A DNA stretch of 64,000 nucleotides from Riptortus pedestris (lineage: Eukaryota; Arthropoda; Insecta; Hemiptera; Alydidae), in the NCBI GenBank assembly GCA_019009955.1, contig CM032228.1:227688501-227752500 (forward strand). Direction: 5' to 3'. Shown piece by piece: positions 44,071 through 56,187 of the stretch (its first letter is position 1; each line of letters opens with the position of its first letter). Under the pieces are notes generated by a model that was given only the letters and a program-made list of their open reading frames with translations, searched no databases and had not been told where the DNA came from. The position numbers and the translations under genes are program-made.

Positions 44071-44188
44071 GTTTTAAACGGACCTCATGTTCGTAATCTC
44101 ATTTGTAGGATCGATGGGCATTTGAAGAAAAATGTCGAAAATCGAGTCATGAGTACGACCTTTAATAGCTTAAGGGAAATTTGCTGAA
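43559..44188 (-). mobile_element. HEN repeat, near-complete, partly decayed
   Basis: AAAAGTCCGCTACGCAGGGG CTGCG, AACAGATTTCCCTCGTG, (TA)n of about 54 bases (44014-44068), CAGTTTTAAACGGACCTCAT. The palindrome is reduced to TAATAGCTTAAGGGAAATTT GCTGAAA. Confidence 0.85.
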
Positions 44189-44271
44189 AGGTGACTACAA
44201 AATGATTTTCTGGACCCTTTTTCCACAAAGCAACATCCTGTAAACTTTTTAATGATTGTTAAATATCATAA

Positions 44272-44500
44272 GGGGCTCAGGTTAGCCATGCGAGTTAAAG
44301 CGTTGACCTTTATCTCACATGGTAAACCTAGAGTGGCGAGTTCGATTCTTGCCTGGGCAAAGGAAATTATTTAGTGACGAAATTCATTAAATAACGTCCT
44401 AAAATCCTACCCTGGCTAGAAAAGGGTGGTAACCTGTAGATAACCCGTCCCAATTAGCCTAAGTTGCAAAAAGTGGACGTTAATAAATAATAATAATAAT
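44272..44500 (+). mobile_element. tRNA-derived SINE, best-preserved copy
   Basis: GGGGCTCAGGTTAGCCATGC GAGTTAAAGCG (A-box region), GAGTTCGATTCTTGCCTGGG (B box), TTATTTAGTGACGAAATTCA, ACCCTGGCTAGAAAAGGGTG, AAGTGGACGTTAATAAATAA and a TAA-repeat tail. Flanked by AAATATCATAA at 44261-44271 and 44501-44511, an 11-base target duplication. Copied by a LINE's machinery; which one is not shown. Confidence 0.9.
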
Positions 44501-44879
44501 AAATATCATAATTAGTATTTTTAAGAAGATGATTAGTTTTTTTAGAAGAAGATTTTATGACTAAATCGAGTTGGCTTCTCGGACCGAAATCTGAAAAGTG
44601 CAAGTCCACGTTTTAACCATTGCATTAATAAATTCATAGTACTATTTGATTAAAAAGATTATCTATTTCATTAATTTATTAATTGTGTCTATCGTCTGTA
44701 GAATAGAGTAACGAGGTGTAATTTTTGAATAAGTTCCTTTGGTCTGTTGGCCTCTCTCTACAAACTATTGTTGTAAGCTTAGTCGAAGTGGTGTTGTTAG
44801 TGAGCAATAGTGCCTTAAATGTTCAACTTGGAGAGCGAAAAAGATGTAAAAAAAAAATAAAAATAATAAAAAAAAAATT

Positions 44880-45125
44880 GGACGTCTTTTTCTCTCTCTC
44901 CAAGTAAAAATATTCTTCACTTCCAACAACACTGCTGCGGAAGAATAAATGTTCAACAGTCTGTTCTGCAGTACTACAGTGCCTGTTGTGAAGTTGTACT
45001 GCGGTTATACATGACAATAATTCAATCAGAAAGCCAGACTGATCGGAGAAGAAATAGCTTTGGAAGACGTGGCCATAAACTATTCTAGTGTATATGTCTC
45101 CCTGTAGATAGCGAGCCATCTCCAA
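44880..45125 (-). pseudogene. possible LINE C-terminal fragment
   Basis: A minus-strand frame includes HNRHCSTAEQTVEHLFF, like the (C/S)..QT.EHL.F.C zinc knuckle of LINE ORF2 (compare EQTIEHLIYTC at 24475-25374). The first residues (MARYLQGDIYTRIVYGH) fit an RNase H-adjacent region only loosely. AT-rich sequence follows. A chance match is possible. Confidence 0.3.
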
Positions 45126-45719
45126 GATATTGCTTCAACTCATTCTGCGAGGACCTACAATATCCTCTTAGACCAATATACAACATTCCCTAGCAAAGCG
45201 ATATAGAGAATGGGGCAAATTCTCCATTGCCCCACCTTTCGCCGTGTCGGAGTCTAAAATAGCAGGGGAAACACAATTCTGTCAAGTGGATTTTCCCAAC
45301 TCCCAGAAATATCATAGCGCCCTCAAAACATTCGATCCCCACAGATTTCTCGCCCTGAATAATACATATGGGTTTTCAAGCTTTTCTCAGGTTTTAACTT
45401 AAATAAATTCCAAATATCCCGAGGATATTTGATATAAACTAAGCTTTTATTAATCCTATGAAAAATTCATAATCACCATGTATGTATAATTTATTCAATG
45501 GTGGACTATCAGAAAGAAAAAGGAATTCAAACAATTCTGAACTTTATTGTTTTGGGGGCAAACGGTAGTAAATTATGGCCTATAATCCAAAAACAAATCT
45601 ACAAACCACACATTAATACGTTTTCATTAGTAGCACCGATTTCAACTGTGAGAAATAAAATAAAACTTTAAAGCTCATTATTCTCTTATATTATCGCTGT
45701 TCTCTTATAATGCATTTTA
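45126..45719. other. low-copy DNA, nothing recognised
   Basis: 45130-45400 is less AT-rich and has no long frame or family repeat. Confidence 0.4.
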
Positions 45720-46150
45720 AAACTAATAGTGCATCTCTAACAATAGCATGCTCTCAGAAATCATGCTACAATAAATCAGCAGTAATAGTTTCTTTAAAAT
45801 AATGACCTCTAAAAGGAAAATGACTCTAGAATAATTGCACGTACTCAGCAACAATTATAGTGTTTGCAAAAGTGTCCCCTACCTAGAAATACTGTTTCTA
45901 GAATAAGGGCGTCTACTCAGAAATACAAAAGTCTCTAGAGTAATGATATTTACCCTAAAATACTAATAGATCCCCTAGAATGATGATATTTACTAAGAAA
46001 TACTAACAGCTTTTTAGTTGTTTTTTTTTCTTTTCAGAATGATGGTATCTAGTTCAAAATATTAACAGTGTTTCCAAAATAAGGGCAACTAATCAGAAAT
46101 AGCAATAATGTTTCTAAAATGATAAATATTCTGAATTACTAAGAATACTT
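45720..46150. repeat. degenerate tandem repeat, unit about 40-50 bp
   Basis: Variants of TTTCTAGAATAAGGGCGTCT ACTCAGAAATAC recur about nine times (for example 45894, 45935, 45980, 46076, 46147), with many changes. A further relic lies at 46460-46505 on the other side of a HEN-b. Confidence 0.6.
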
Positions 46151-46154
46151 CTAG

Positions 46155-46456
46155 AATAAGTCTAGTCACGTATTTTCATTTATCTGAAAACGTAAAAGTT
46201 CAATGAGAACTATATTTGGCATTAAAGCTTCAAATAAAGTGCTTCATAATATAACAGCTTAGTGTTAATATGAGTAGGAGTCGGGGTTTACTGAAGGCCG
46301 AAAACTAAAAACTGCAAATATCTCGGTTAAGAATCAAGATAGTGAAAAAAACAACATTTATAGAACATTACATTTCCAATAGGTATGTTTCGATATAATG
46401 TTTCGATCCACCACATAGTAACTGAGATATTTTTGCTTAGGGAAATCTGCTAATAA
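46155..46456 (-). mobile_element. HEN-b fragment with large internal deletion
   Basis: CACGTATTTTCATTTATCTG, AACAGCTTAGTGTTAATATG, GTAGGAGTCGGGGTTTACTG, CAAATATCTCGGTTAAGAAT, AACTGAGATATTTTTG, then directly TTAGGGAAATCTGCTAATAA. Everything between the interior block and the palindrome end is missing. The repeat also splits the tandem array around it. Confidence 0.7.
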
Positions 46457-47500
46457 CCACTGCTCTAACAAGGCGACTCTAAAATACGAAATACTAATAC
46501 TGTCCCTATCACACAAGTGCTCACATATGAGCAAAGTAAAAGCTTCTGATGTATTTAAGAATGAATAAATCGGGTTAACTATTTTTTTTTTCTTCTTAGC
46601 CTTCGTCTTTGCCTACTAAACTATATGTGGCTTAGATCATTGCACATGTTATGTTCCTCCTTAATAGCAGATAACATTGAGTCATGGAAGACACAACCCA
46701 TAGAACTGGGCAGATTAGCTAAAACTGCTATAATTTATTGCTAATTAAGAAATGGGGTGCAGAATGACAGATGATATCATTTCATGTGTGTCATTCTAGC
46801 AATGTGAGAAATCTGCTTTTACGTATGCTATGTTTAGGCTCCCCTTTTCTTTCAATAATTATGAATGAAATAGTAAAATATACAAAAACATACAATTTTA
46901 ATTAAAATGAAGACGGATCCAGAATGTTTAGAGAAAATTTATTAGTAACAGAGGTAGAACAATTGCGAACCGGAATCAATTATACGGTAGATTTGTTGGC
47001 AGGACTTGGAGAGTAAATTTAAACGAGCCAGTATTAGCAGTTGCCAACAGCAGGTTGTTTATGTGGGTCAACAACACGAAGAGAATGAGAGAGAGAAAGA
47101 GAGGGAGAAAGACTACCTTGGAATCTCCTTCATTCATGTAGAGTGCGCGGCACGCAACATTGGAATGAATAGGAACAGAGGATGTTATTAGATTAAAAAA
47201 GGAAATACCTATCAATTTGTGTTATTAAAACTTGAAACTGCGATGGAACCCCTTTCAAATTTGAGTTAGAACAAAATTTAAGGAGAAACAATTGTTGGAC
47301 ACATATTAAAAAGAACACTTAATGTCTCCTAGGGAATGCAAATAACGGATGACAACAATTATAGTGTCAGACTGGCGGAAATCATCAGAAATAACCCTAA
47401 TTAAGTATCTACTTATTTTGATATTTCGAAATAGACGGAGCAGGACCACGTACTCACATAACAGCTGATATTTACACACTAACGTGTTATTACTAATAGT
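46457..47500. other. low-copy DNA, nothing recognised
   Basis: AT-rich; a GA-rich patch at 47078-47110. Short frames only. Confidence 0.4.
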
Positions 47501-47692
47501 TAAAGTCCATTTTTCGTTACTATGGCCAATTGGGGCGAGATATCTACAGGTTTCTAGTCAGGGCGAAACTAAGGTTTGTATTTAATGAATTCGACAATAC
47601 ATAAATTTGTAGTGACCAAGCGGGAATCAAACCCACTACTCTAGCTTCACCAAGTGATAGTACCTTAACTATCAGGCCTAACCTGAGCTAAC
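47501..47692 (-). mobile_element. tRNA-derived SINE
   Basis: Reverse orientation: TTAAAGTCCATTTTTCGTTA, CAATTGGGGCGAGATATCTA CAGG, TTTCTAGTCAGGGCGAAACT, B box GCGGGAATCAAACCC, CAGGCCTAACCTGAGC head. Confidence 0.75.
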
Positions 47693-48130
47693 ATAACGAA
47701 ATCCATGAGCTGTTAAATGTTGTAAATAAGTGATTTAATTGGTCTGCCATTTTCCCTATGCACATTAATCTTACCTAGAAAATATTTGTGATGAGATTGT
47801 TGTGCTTTAAAATAAGCCCTTTTCACCTGTAGCCTTGATATTATATTATCACTTACCTGAGTTAGAATTTCCTGGTTTGATTTATTTCTGTGTTTTCAGT
47901 TTTTCTGAGCAAATCCACTTTTCCATGATTATTATATCAAGAGTCCGACATACGCCCAACGAATTACTTACAAACTATTTTTTTATGTATTCATATTTGG
48001 AATGCTTAACAAGTGTTATTGTTCTACCAACTTCAGTATCCACAATCCTTGTTTCAGTGAGAAACAAAACTATTCCATTTTTCCAAGTATGGTCTTTTCA
48101 AGTTTAATATTTATATTGTTTTTTGCTTTG
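47693..48130. other. AT-rich DNA, nothing recognised
   Basis: A 90-codon frame at 47835-48107 has hydrophobic composition but no motif; probably chance. Confidence 0.35.
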
Positions 48131-48140
48131 TTTATGATTT

Positions 48141-48616
<476 letters not shown>

Positions 48617-49540
48617 CTAATGCAGTAAGATTTAAGTTAATACAAAATTTAAGTCATACAGACAATAAAAATAGTATATTATTTATTTGTAGTAGTATGA
48701 TCTACAAATTATATCCTATAAGATTTTTTGATCCAAGTCATTGAACCAGAAATATTTAGAATTCTGTTATTGAATTCCCACGCAATCCTTAAATAGAGAT
48801 GGCATCTGTAGCAACATATTCCAGATATTTTAATAGTCCATTCACTTCATTAACATAATTGAAAGCATTATATTGGTGCGCTATAACATTTTGCACATTT
48901 AAGTAATGATAGTAATAAATGTGTTGAACACGTTGGCACGCCTTGATGGGCTAGTTTATTCATTTATTTTTTATATTCCTAGGCACAAATTATAACAGAG
49001 AAAAGGAGAAAGAAAATCTGGGTACTATCTTTGCAAAAAAATCCAGCAAGGAGCCGAACCATATATTGTTAAGCAGAAGAGGCGGACATACATTCTGATT
49101 CCTTCAGGCAGTGGGTCTATCTGAGCATCGCTAAGTAATTGGGATCTGGAAATACGGCAAGGTCATCGCATTTCTGCGAGGCTCGTGCTCAGCTGATCTT
49201 GATAAATACCTATTCTAGCTTGCTATAATGAGCCACCAACCCCTCAAGAATGCGCTTTCAAGCCTCCTTACTCTGCTACTAATAACTTGAAGAGAGATAT
49301 GGACATCAATCCAGTATTAGGAGTATACCTTTTTGCAGTAAAAGCATAATTCTATGCTTAAAATGTTCTTAAAAAAAAAAAAAGAAAAAAAAAAAACCCC
49401 TAAAGAGAATAAAGAAATTTCACCTTTTCATTTGCTAATTTTCTTGGAGTATTCACTGATCATACATAATAGATAATGAAAAATTCACGCAGAGGCAGTC
49501 TGGAAGAGGGGGGGGGAGGTTTATGTAGAATATTATAAGT
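48617..49540. other. low-copy DNA, nothing recognised
   Basis: Segment 49060-49290 is less AT-rich. No coding signal. Confidence 0.4.
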
Positions 49541-49800
49541 ATATTTCCCACGTGCTGCTGTTGGTGATCTCATCCGACCACATATTCTGTATTTCTAAGT
49601 AAAATTCCCATGATTTGAAGCGGATGTTTTCTGACTGCTGAAAACAATGAAGTACGAAACACTTGCTTAATAATACAGGTACACAATTTGAGTATAGAAC
49701 AACAATTGTATAGCATCAGTAGATTAACAATATTCTTTATTGGGACAGCATTCTTCGATCCAACTCCTAATAACTGAGATACTTTATGGTCTCACGTTAA
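49541..49800 (-). mobile_element. HEN-c fragment
   Basis: TATTTCCCACGTGCTGCTGT, GTGATCTCATCCGACCACAT, TTTCTAAGTAAAATTCCCAT, GTATAGCATCAGTAGATTAA and TAACTGAGATACTTTATGG follow HEN-c order. Neither terminus is intact. Confidence 0.6.
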
Positions 49801-49851
49801 ACCAGAAGAAATGGCTGAAATCAAATTAAGAGGGGTCGAAGTTTATAAAAG

Positions 49852-50240
49852 AAGTCCGTCAAATAGGGGCTGTGTTAACTAAACAGATTTGTTGTTTTAT
49901 TTGGTATTTAGTCTTGAAATAGTGTGCTTCATAATACATAACAGCTTATTGCTAATATATGAGTAGAAATGGGTGTTTATTGAAGGATGAAAACTGACAA
50001 TTCCAAACAACATTTATAGACAATTATATTTACTTATTATAAATATAATAATATTAGTTCCATACACTTTTTCGAACCGATGTGTAATAACGGAGTAATT
50101 TCGAACTTTAAAAATTTTCCCCCACTAAACCCCATCCTGGTCTGATTTTAGCCGTTAACAAACTTTAGCTTTGCATGAAACGCTCATATATCAAGTTTGG
50201 TAACAATGAAACAATAATTACAACCACTAGAGCGGTAACA

Positions 50241-50295
<55 letters not shown>

Positions 50296-50423
50296 TTTTG
50301 AACGGACCGCATTTTCGACATCTTCTAGATAGGATTCGGTGGACATTTGAAGACATTTTTTAAAATTCGCGTCATGAGTAAAATCGAAATAGCTGATTTC
50401 CGTTAAGGAAAACTGCAAAAAAG
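49852..50423 (-). mobile_element. HEN-b repeat, near-complete
   Basis: AAGTCCGTCAAATAGGGGCT GTGTTAACTAAACAGATTTG (hairpin broken), HEN-b module (ACAGCTTATTGCTAATATAT), interior, (TA)n of about 48 bases (50246-50292), AGTTTTGAACGGACCGCATT, CTGATTTCCGTTAAGGAAAA CTGC. Confidence 0.8.
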
Positions 50424-51303
50424 AGAATGTAAATGAATCTATTATTATATGCCTCATCGAAATCACAAAATATCCTGTTAACCACCACAAAATTGTAGTT
50501 CTACTTTGAACCTTAAAGGAGGTTTTTATCCTTTTTTTTTTTAGCTTCAGCATAGCATCAACATCGTAAGAGTAGGTTATATTTCAAATCTGGTTCACAT
50601 AGAGTTTCTAGCAGGGTATAATCAGAAAATAGATTGCGAAATGGTTATCATTCCAGCTCGTTGATATAGGATGCCATTTTGTTAGATCCTGATTAAAATA
50701 CATGTTGAAACAGGAGTTAGGAGGGATTACTCTAAATTTAACTGGCAGAGCTAAATATACCGATAGAATGCAGCCCCAATGATAGCTTGGAGAAGATAGA
50801 CAATCTATATTCAGGTCGGTTCATTCGATACCCTTGTCATCGGACGCCAGGCATAGACCTGTTGAAAGCATAACACCTGTCTGATGTTCATTGCAATTGA
50901 TCTCTCGGCTAAATACAAATACTTCTTTTGAACACCAAATGAAGATAATGTGTAATTTGTATTTCACTAATATCTGGGAAGTACGCTAAGCCCTGGCAAG
51001 AACCGAGACCACTAAACGATTTCCTATTTATAGGATGGATGTGAGATGTAAGTTTTGCTCAAAGTTATGTACACTATGTATGTAACGGAATTAACATAAT
51101 TTCCCTGGAAAAAACTGACGAGTATGAAGAGGAACTAAGATAATTAATTAGATGCCCTTAGATGAGAAAACTCCATTCTTTAATGCACGTGCCAACAGAA
51201 AAGAACAGCATTCCTCCTATCATGTTTGAATGACAATAAAAGCAAAAAGGAATTCCCATAGAGCTGCGTTTCTATGATAGAGGAAAGACTTAGACTAGAG
51301 AGT
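50424..51303. other. low-copy DNA with one flank of a local duplication
   Basis: No gene seen. 51208-51260 (CATTCCTCCTATCATGTTTG, AAAAAGGAATTCCCATAG) is repeated at 51973-52026 on the other side of a HEN. Confidence 0.4.
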
Positions 51304-51935
51304 AAAAAAGTCCGTCACGCAGGGGCTGCGTAAACTAAGCAGATTTCCCTCGTGAAGTTTAACAATAGATGAATCTGCATCCTGGTAACACAACACCAAC
51401 GTGAATATTAAGTGAATAAGTACAAAGATAATAAGAAATCTTTCAGTCAATTTTAACCTCCCGGACACTAGGAGCGTCTCAAATATAAACAAAAAGGTCT
51501 GCCAACCTCTCACCGGGAAAACCTAATTACTGAAATATATCTAAATATAGCAAATTAATTAAGTTGAAAATAATTTACTATATCTAGTAAATCACCAGAA
51601 CCTATTTGCATTTATCGCAAATAATAAATGTCTCTTGTAACCAATATTTGGTATTTAAGCTTCGAATAATGTGATTTATTGTGTAACAGAGTATTGTTTA
51701 TGTAACATGAGTAGAAGTGGTGATTTGCCGATGGATGAAAACTGATAAATGCAAATATCTCGGTTAATATTCAAGATAAAGAATAAATATATCAATATTT
51801 ATAGTAAATTTCATTTTCAATAAGATTGCTTTTTACAATTTCTTGATCAGAAGTATAGAGGTTATTAAAAAGTTTTCGAAAATCACGTCATCAGTACAAC
51901 CTCAATAGCTGATTTCTCTTAAAGAAAATCTGCTA
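51304..51935 (-). mobile_element. HEN repeat, long form, shortened palindrome side
   Basis: AAAAAAGTCCGTCACGCAGG, GCAGATTTCCCTCGTG, long-form module (51370-51700), interior to TCTTGATCAGAAGTATAGAG, then a jump to AGTTTTCGAAAATCACGTCA and GATTTCTCTTAAAGAAAATC TGCTAA. C-rich block and TA run are deleted. Confidence 0.8.
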
Positions 51936-52045
51936 ATAACTATTCATTCATTGGCAATAGACAGGAAACACACCATTCCTCTCCTCATGTTTGAAGGACA
52001 AAAATCGCAAAAAGGAATTCCCATAGTGTTGTCCATCTAACGTTG

Positions 52046-52260
52046 GGGCTCAAGTTGGCCATGCCAGTTAGGGCGTTGGTCTTGACCTCGCGTGGTAGAC
52101 CTAGAGTGGCGGGTTCGATTCCCGCCCTGGGCAGTAGAAATTTATTTAGTGACGGTCTCATTAAATAAACTCCTTAGGATCACTCTGGCTAGGAAAGGGT
52201 GGTAACCTGTAGATTAGTCATAGTAGCATAAAGTGGTTGTAAATAATAATAAATAACAAA
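52046..52260 (+). mobile_element. tRNA-derived SINE with target duplication
   Basis: GGGCTCAAGTTGGCCATGCC head, GGGTTCGATTCCCGCCCTGG (perfect B box core GGTTCGATTCC), ATTTATTTAGTGACGG, CTCTGGCTAGGAAAGGGTGG, AATAATAAATAACAAA tail. CCATCTAACGTTG (52033-52045) and CCATCTATCGTTG (52261-52273) are the target duplication, 12 of 13 matching. Confidence 0.9.
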
Positions 52261-52273
52261 CCATCTATCGTTG

Positions 52274-52763
52274 ATGTAAGGCCTAGACTAGACAGAAAAA
52301 TAATTATTTATTCCTTGCCAATAGACAAGAAACACACCATTCCTTCAATCTAATGAAGGTCTAAAAATTTTCCTTACAAATTTAGTGTTACCAAAGGTCA
52401 TAAATCTAAATTGTTTAGAGCGACTAAATTAGAGTAGAACATTCTTTATAAATATTTCCCTAGAGCTGCGCTATTTTACTAAAGATACTATAGTAAAACC
52501 TACACCAGGACCCTAAAAACATTTTAGCCCTAAATGATCAAAACACAGCCGAATCAGAAATTCGCTGAAAGGATAAGCCATATTGCCTATGGTGCCATTG
52601 CTGGATTTAGGTCCTTACCGCGATTAGTTTGCATTTGAGCTGTAGAATGGAAGTTGGTTAAAACGAGAAACCTACCGTCTAAAAATAAACAGACAGAGAG
52701 AACTAGGCCACAGGACAAATATCCGAATATGCGCCAAGATCCAGGTTGACAGGAAGTCAAGGC
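52274..52763. other. low-copy DNA, nothing recognised
   Basis: Contains AAGAAACACACCATTCCTTC (52329), a third echo of the 51208 and 51973 sequence. No coding signal. Confidence 0.4.
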
Positions 52764-52885
52764 CTTAAGGGAAATCAGCTATTGAGGTTGTACTCATGAC
52801 GGAATTTTCGAAATTTTTCTTCAAATGTCCATCGATCCTACCTAGTAGATGACGAAAATGAGGTATGTTCAAAACTGTATATATA

Positions 52886-52934
<49 letters not shown>

Positions 52935-52936
<2 letters not shown>

Positions 52937-54330
52937 TAGCTCAGATACCCGGCGTCGCCCGGGAATCGGTTTGAGGGTGAATGGTGATGGAATTTTTTTG
53001 GCAAGGCTCTACTTTGCACACTATTTTGACATTTACCCGTCCCAGTGTTTAGGGTTTATACCCGTCGTTCACATTTGTTAATAATAAAATTAATTTTTTA
53101 TGTAAAACTTCACTGCCCTCCATATTGTCGTATTTCCCGTCCTTACAACCCCCACTCCTGCCCGTCCCTAGAAATGTTGATATGGCTTGTTATAATGAAA
53201 GCGTTAGTGCACATACATATACCGAGTTTTATTTATTTCGGTTGGGTCTTTTGTCCCAAATAAAATTGTTCACTTCTGCTATAGGTTTTAGCGTATATCT
53301 CGTTTATAATTCGGTATACGAAAAAAGTGTATATAAAAAATGTTACTCTAAATAACAAAATAAACAACTTTTGTTATGTTTACATTTGCCGAAAAACCAG
53401 TAGGAAACGAAATATCGCTATTTTTAATTTCTGGCCTCCCTTATAGCCCCCACTCCTGCACGTCCCTAGAAATGTTAGGATGGCCTATTATATGGAAGCC
53501 GTTAGTGCTAACTCACATACCGAGTTTTATTTAGTTCGGTTGGGTCTTATGTCCCAAATAAAATTGTTCACTTCCGTTAAAGGTTTTAGCGTATATCTCG
53601 TTTATAATTCGGTATACGAAAAAAGTGTATATAACAAAAGTTACTTTAAATAACAAAATAAACAACTTTTGTTATGTTCATATTTGCCGAAAAACAAATA
53701 GGAAACGAAATATCGCTATTTTTATTTTCTGGCTTCCCTTATAACCCCCACTACTGCCCGTCCCTAGAAATTTTGGTATGGCTTGTTATAATGAAAGTAT
53801 CAGCAGTAACGATACATATACCGAGTTTTATTTATTTCGGTTGGGTCTTTTGTCCCAAATAGAACTGTTCACTTCCGGTATAGGTTTTAGCGTATATCTC
53901 GTTTATAACTCGGTATACGAAAAACATGTATATGACAAAAGTTACTCTAAAGAATAAAATAAACAACTTTTGTTATGTGCATGTTTGTCGAAAAACCAAT
54001 AGGAAACGAAATATCGCTATTTTTAATTTCAGACCTCCCTTATAACCCCCACTCCTGTTTGTCTCAGAGAATTTTAATATAGCCTAAAGTCTAAGTTGGG
54101 TTAATAGTAATATACATACCAAGTTTCATAAAATTCGGTTGAGCCGTTTATGCGTGAAAAGGTAACAAACAAACAAATAAACAAACAAACAAACAAACAG
54201 ACACCAAAGAAACAAAATGCAGTTATGGTGTCTATGACATGTGAAACGAAAAGTTATCGTGAAATTTCGCGAAAAAAATCAATGTACAGACAGAGGTTAC
54301 AATTTTATATATATATAGATATATATATAT
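52935..54330 (+). mobile_element. TAB copy 1 of 4, four internal units
   Basis: ACTAGCTCAGATACCCGGCG TCGCCCGGGAATCGGTTTGA start with changes, four ~0.29-kb units (AACCCCCACTCCTG or AGCCCCCACTCCTG at about 53146, 53444, 53743, 54041), the CGGTTGAGCCGTTTATGCG block, (AAAC)n (54165-54199), CAGAGGTTACAATTTTATAT. Ends in a short TA run. Confidence 0.9.
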
Positions 54331-56187
54331 ACTAGCTCAGATACCCGGCTTCGCCCGGGAATTCATTTGAGGCTGAATGGTGATGGTATTTTTTAGCAGG
54401 CTTTACATTGCACAATATTATGACGTTTACCCGTCAGTGCAAGACTTCGCTGTTCTGCATATTGTCATATTTCCCGTTTCCTGTGCATTATGCATAGATT
54501 TGAATTATTAATGAGAAAATATTGACATACATTTGAATAAATTTTTTCATTTGAGGTACCTGGTAGTTCATATTGAAAAGAAGTGTTGAGAAAATTTCTC
54601 TAAATAACAAAGTAAACAACTATTGTTATTTGCATATTTGCCGTAACCCCAATAGGAAATCACTATTTTAATTTCAGGCCTCCCTTACAACTCCCACTCC
54701 TGCCCGTCCCTAGAAATAGTATGGCTTATTATAAGGAAGGCGTTAGTGCTAATTCAAATACCGAGTTTGGTTTAGTTCGGTTGAGTCTTTTGTGCCAAAT
54801 AAAATTGTGGACTCCCGCTATAGGTTTTAGCGTATAACTCATTTATACTTCCGTACACGGCAAAAGTGCATGTAACAAAAGTTACTCTAAATAACAAAAC
54901 AAATAACTTTTGTTATGTGCATATTTGTTGAAAAAGCAATAGGAAACGAAATATCACTATTTTTAATTTCAGGCCTTCCATATAACCCCCACTCCTGCCC
55001 GTCCCTAGAAATAGTATGGCTTATTATAAGGAAGGCGTTAGTGCTAATTCAAATACCGAGTTTGGTTTAGTTCGGTTGAGTCTTTTGTGCCAAATAAAAT
55101 TGTGGACTCCCACTATAGGTTTTAGCGTATAACTCATTTATACTTCCGTACACGGCAAAAGTGCATGTAACAAAAGTTACTCTAAATAACAAAACAAATA
55201 ACTTTTGTTATGTGCATATTTGTTGAAAAAGCAATAGGAAACGAAATATCACTATTTTTAATTTCAGGCCTTCCATATAACCCCCACTCCAGCCCGTCCC
55301 TAGAAATGTTAGTATGGCTTATTATAAGGAAGGCGTTAGTACTAATTCAAATACCGAGTTTGGTTTAGTTCGGTTGAGTCTTTTGTGCCAAATAAAATTG
55401 TGGACTCCCTCTATAGTTTTTAGAGTATAACTCATTTATACTTCCGTATACGGCAAAAGTGAATATAACAAAAGTTACTCTAAATTACACAATAAACAAC
55501 TTTTCAACTTTTGTTATGTTCATATATGCCGAAAAACCAATAAGAAACGAAATATCGCTATTTTTAATTTCTGGCTTCCCTTATAACCCCCACTCCTGCC
55601 CGTCCCTAGAAATGTTGGCATGGCTTGTTATAATGAAAGCGTTAATGCTAATACACATACCGAGTTTTATTTAGTTTGGTTGATTCTTTTGTGCCATATA
55701 AAATAGTTCACTTCCTCTATAGGTTTTAGCGTATATCTCGTTTATAACTCGGTATACGACGAAAATGTATATAACAAAAGTTACTCTAAATAACAAAATA
55801 AACAACTTTTGTTATGTGCATATTTGCTGAAAAACCAATAGGAATCGAAATATCGCTATTTTTAATTTCTGGCTTCCCTTATAACCCCCACTCCTGTTCG
55901 TCTCAGAGGATATTAATATAGCCTAAAGTCTAAGTTGGGTTAGTAGTAATATACATACCAAGTTTCATAAAATTCGGTTCAGCCGTTTATGCGTGAAAAG
56001 GTAACAAACAAACAAACAAACAAATAAATAAACAAACAAACAAATAAACAAACAAACAAACAAACAGACACCAAAGAAACAAAATGCAGTTATGGTGTCT
56101 ATGACATGTGAAACGAAAAGTTATCGTGAAATTTCGTGAAAAAAATCAATGTACAGACAGAGGTTACAATTTTATATATATATATAG
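54331..56187 (+). mobile_element. TAB copy 2 of 4, five internal units
   Basis: ACTAGCTCAGATACCCGGCT TCGCCCGGGAATTCATTTGA GG (intact folded start). It has five units near 54690, 54983, 55279, 55580 and 55880; the second and third are nearly identical, so units expand locally. (AAAC)n with AAAT interruptions (56003-56067). The unit count is the main length difference between copies. Confidence 0.9.

Noticed and set aside
52046..52140. tRNA-like sequence with GGTTCGATTCC
   Set aside because: It is the head of the SINE: followed by a common SINE body, tail and target duplication; acceptor-stem pairing is not evident.
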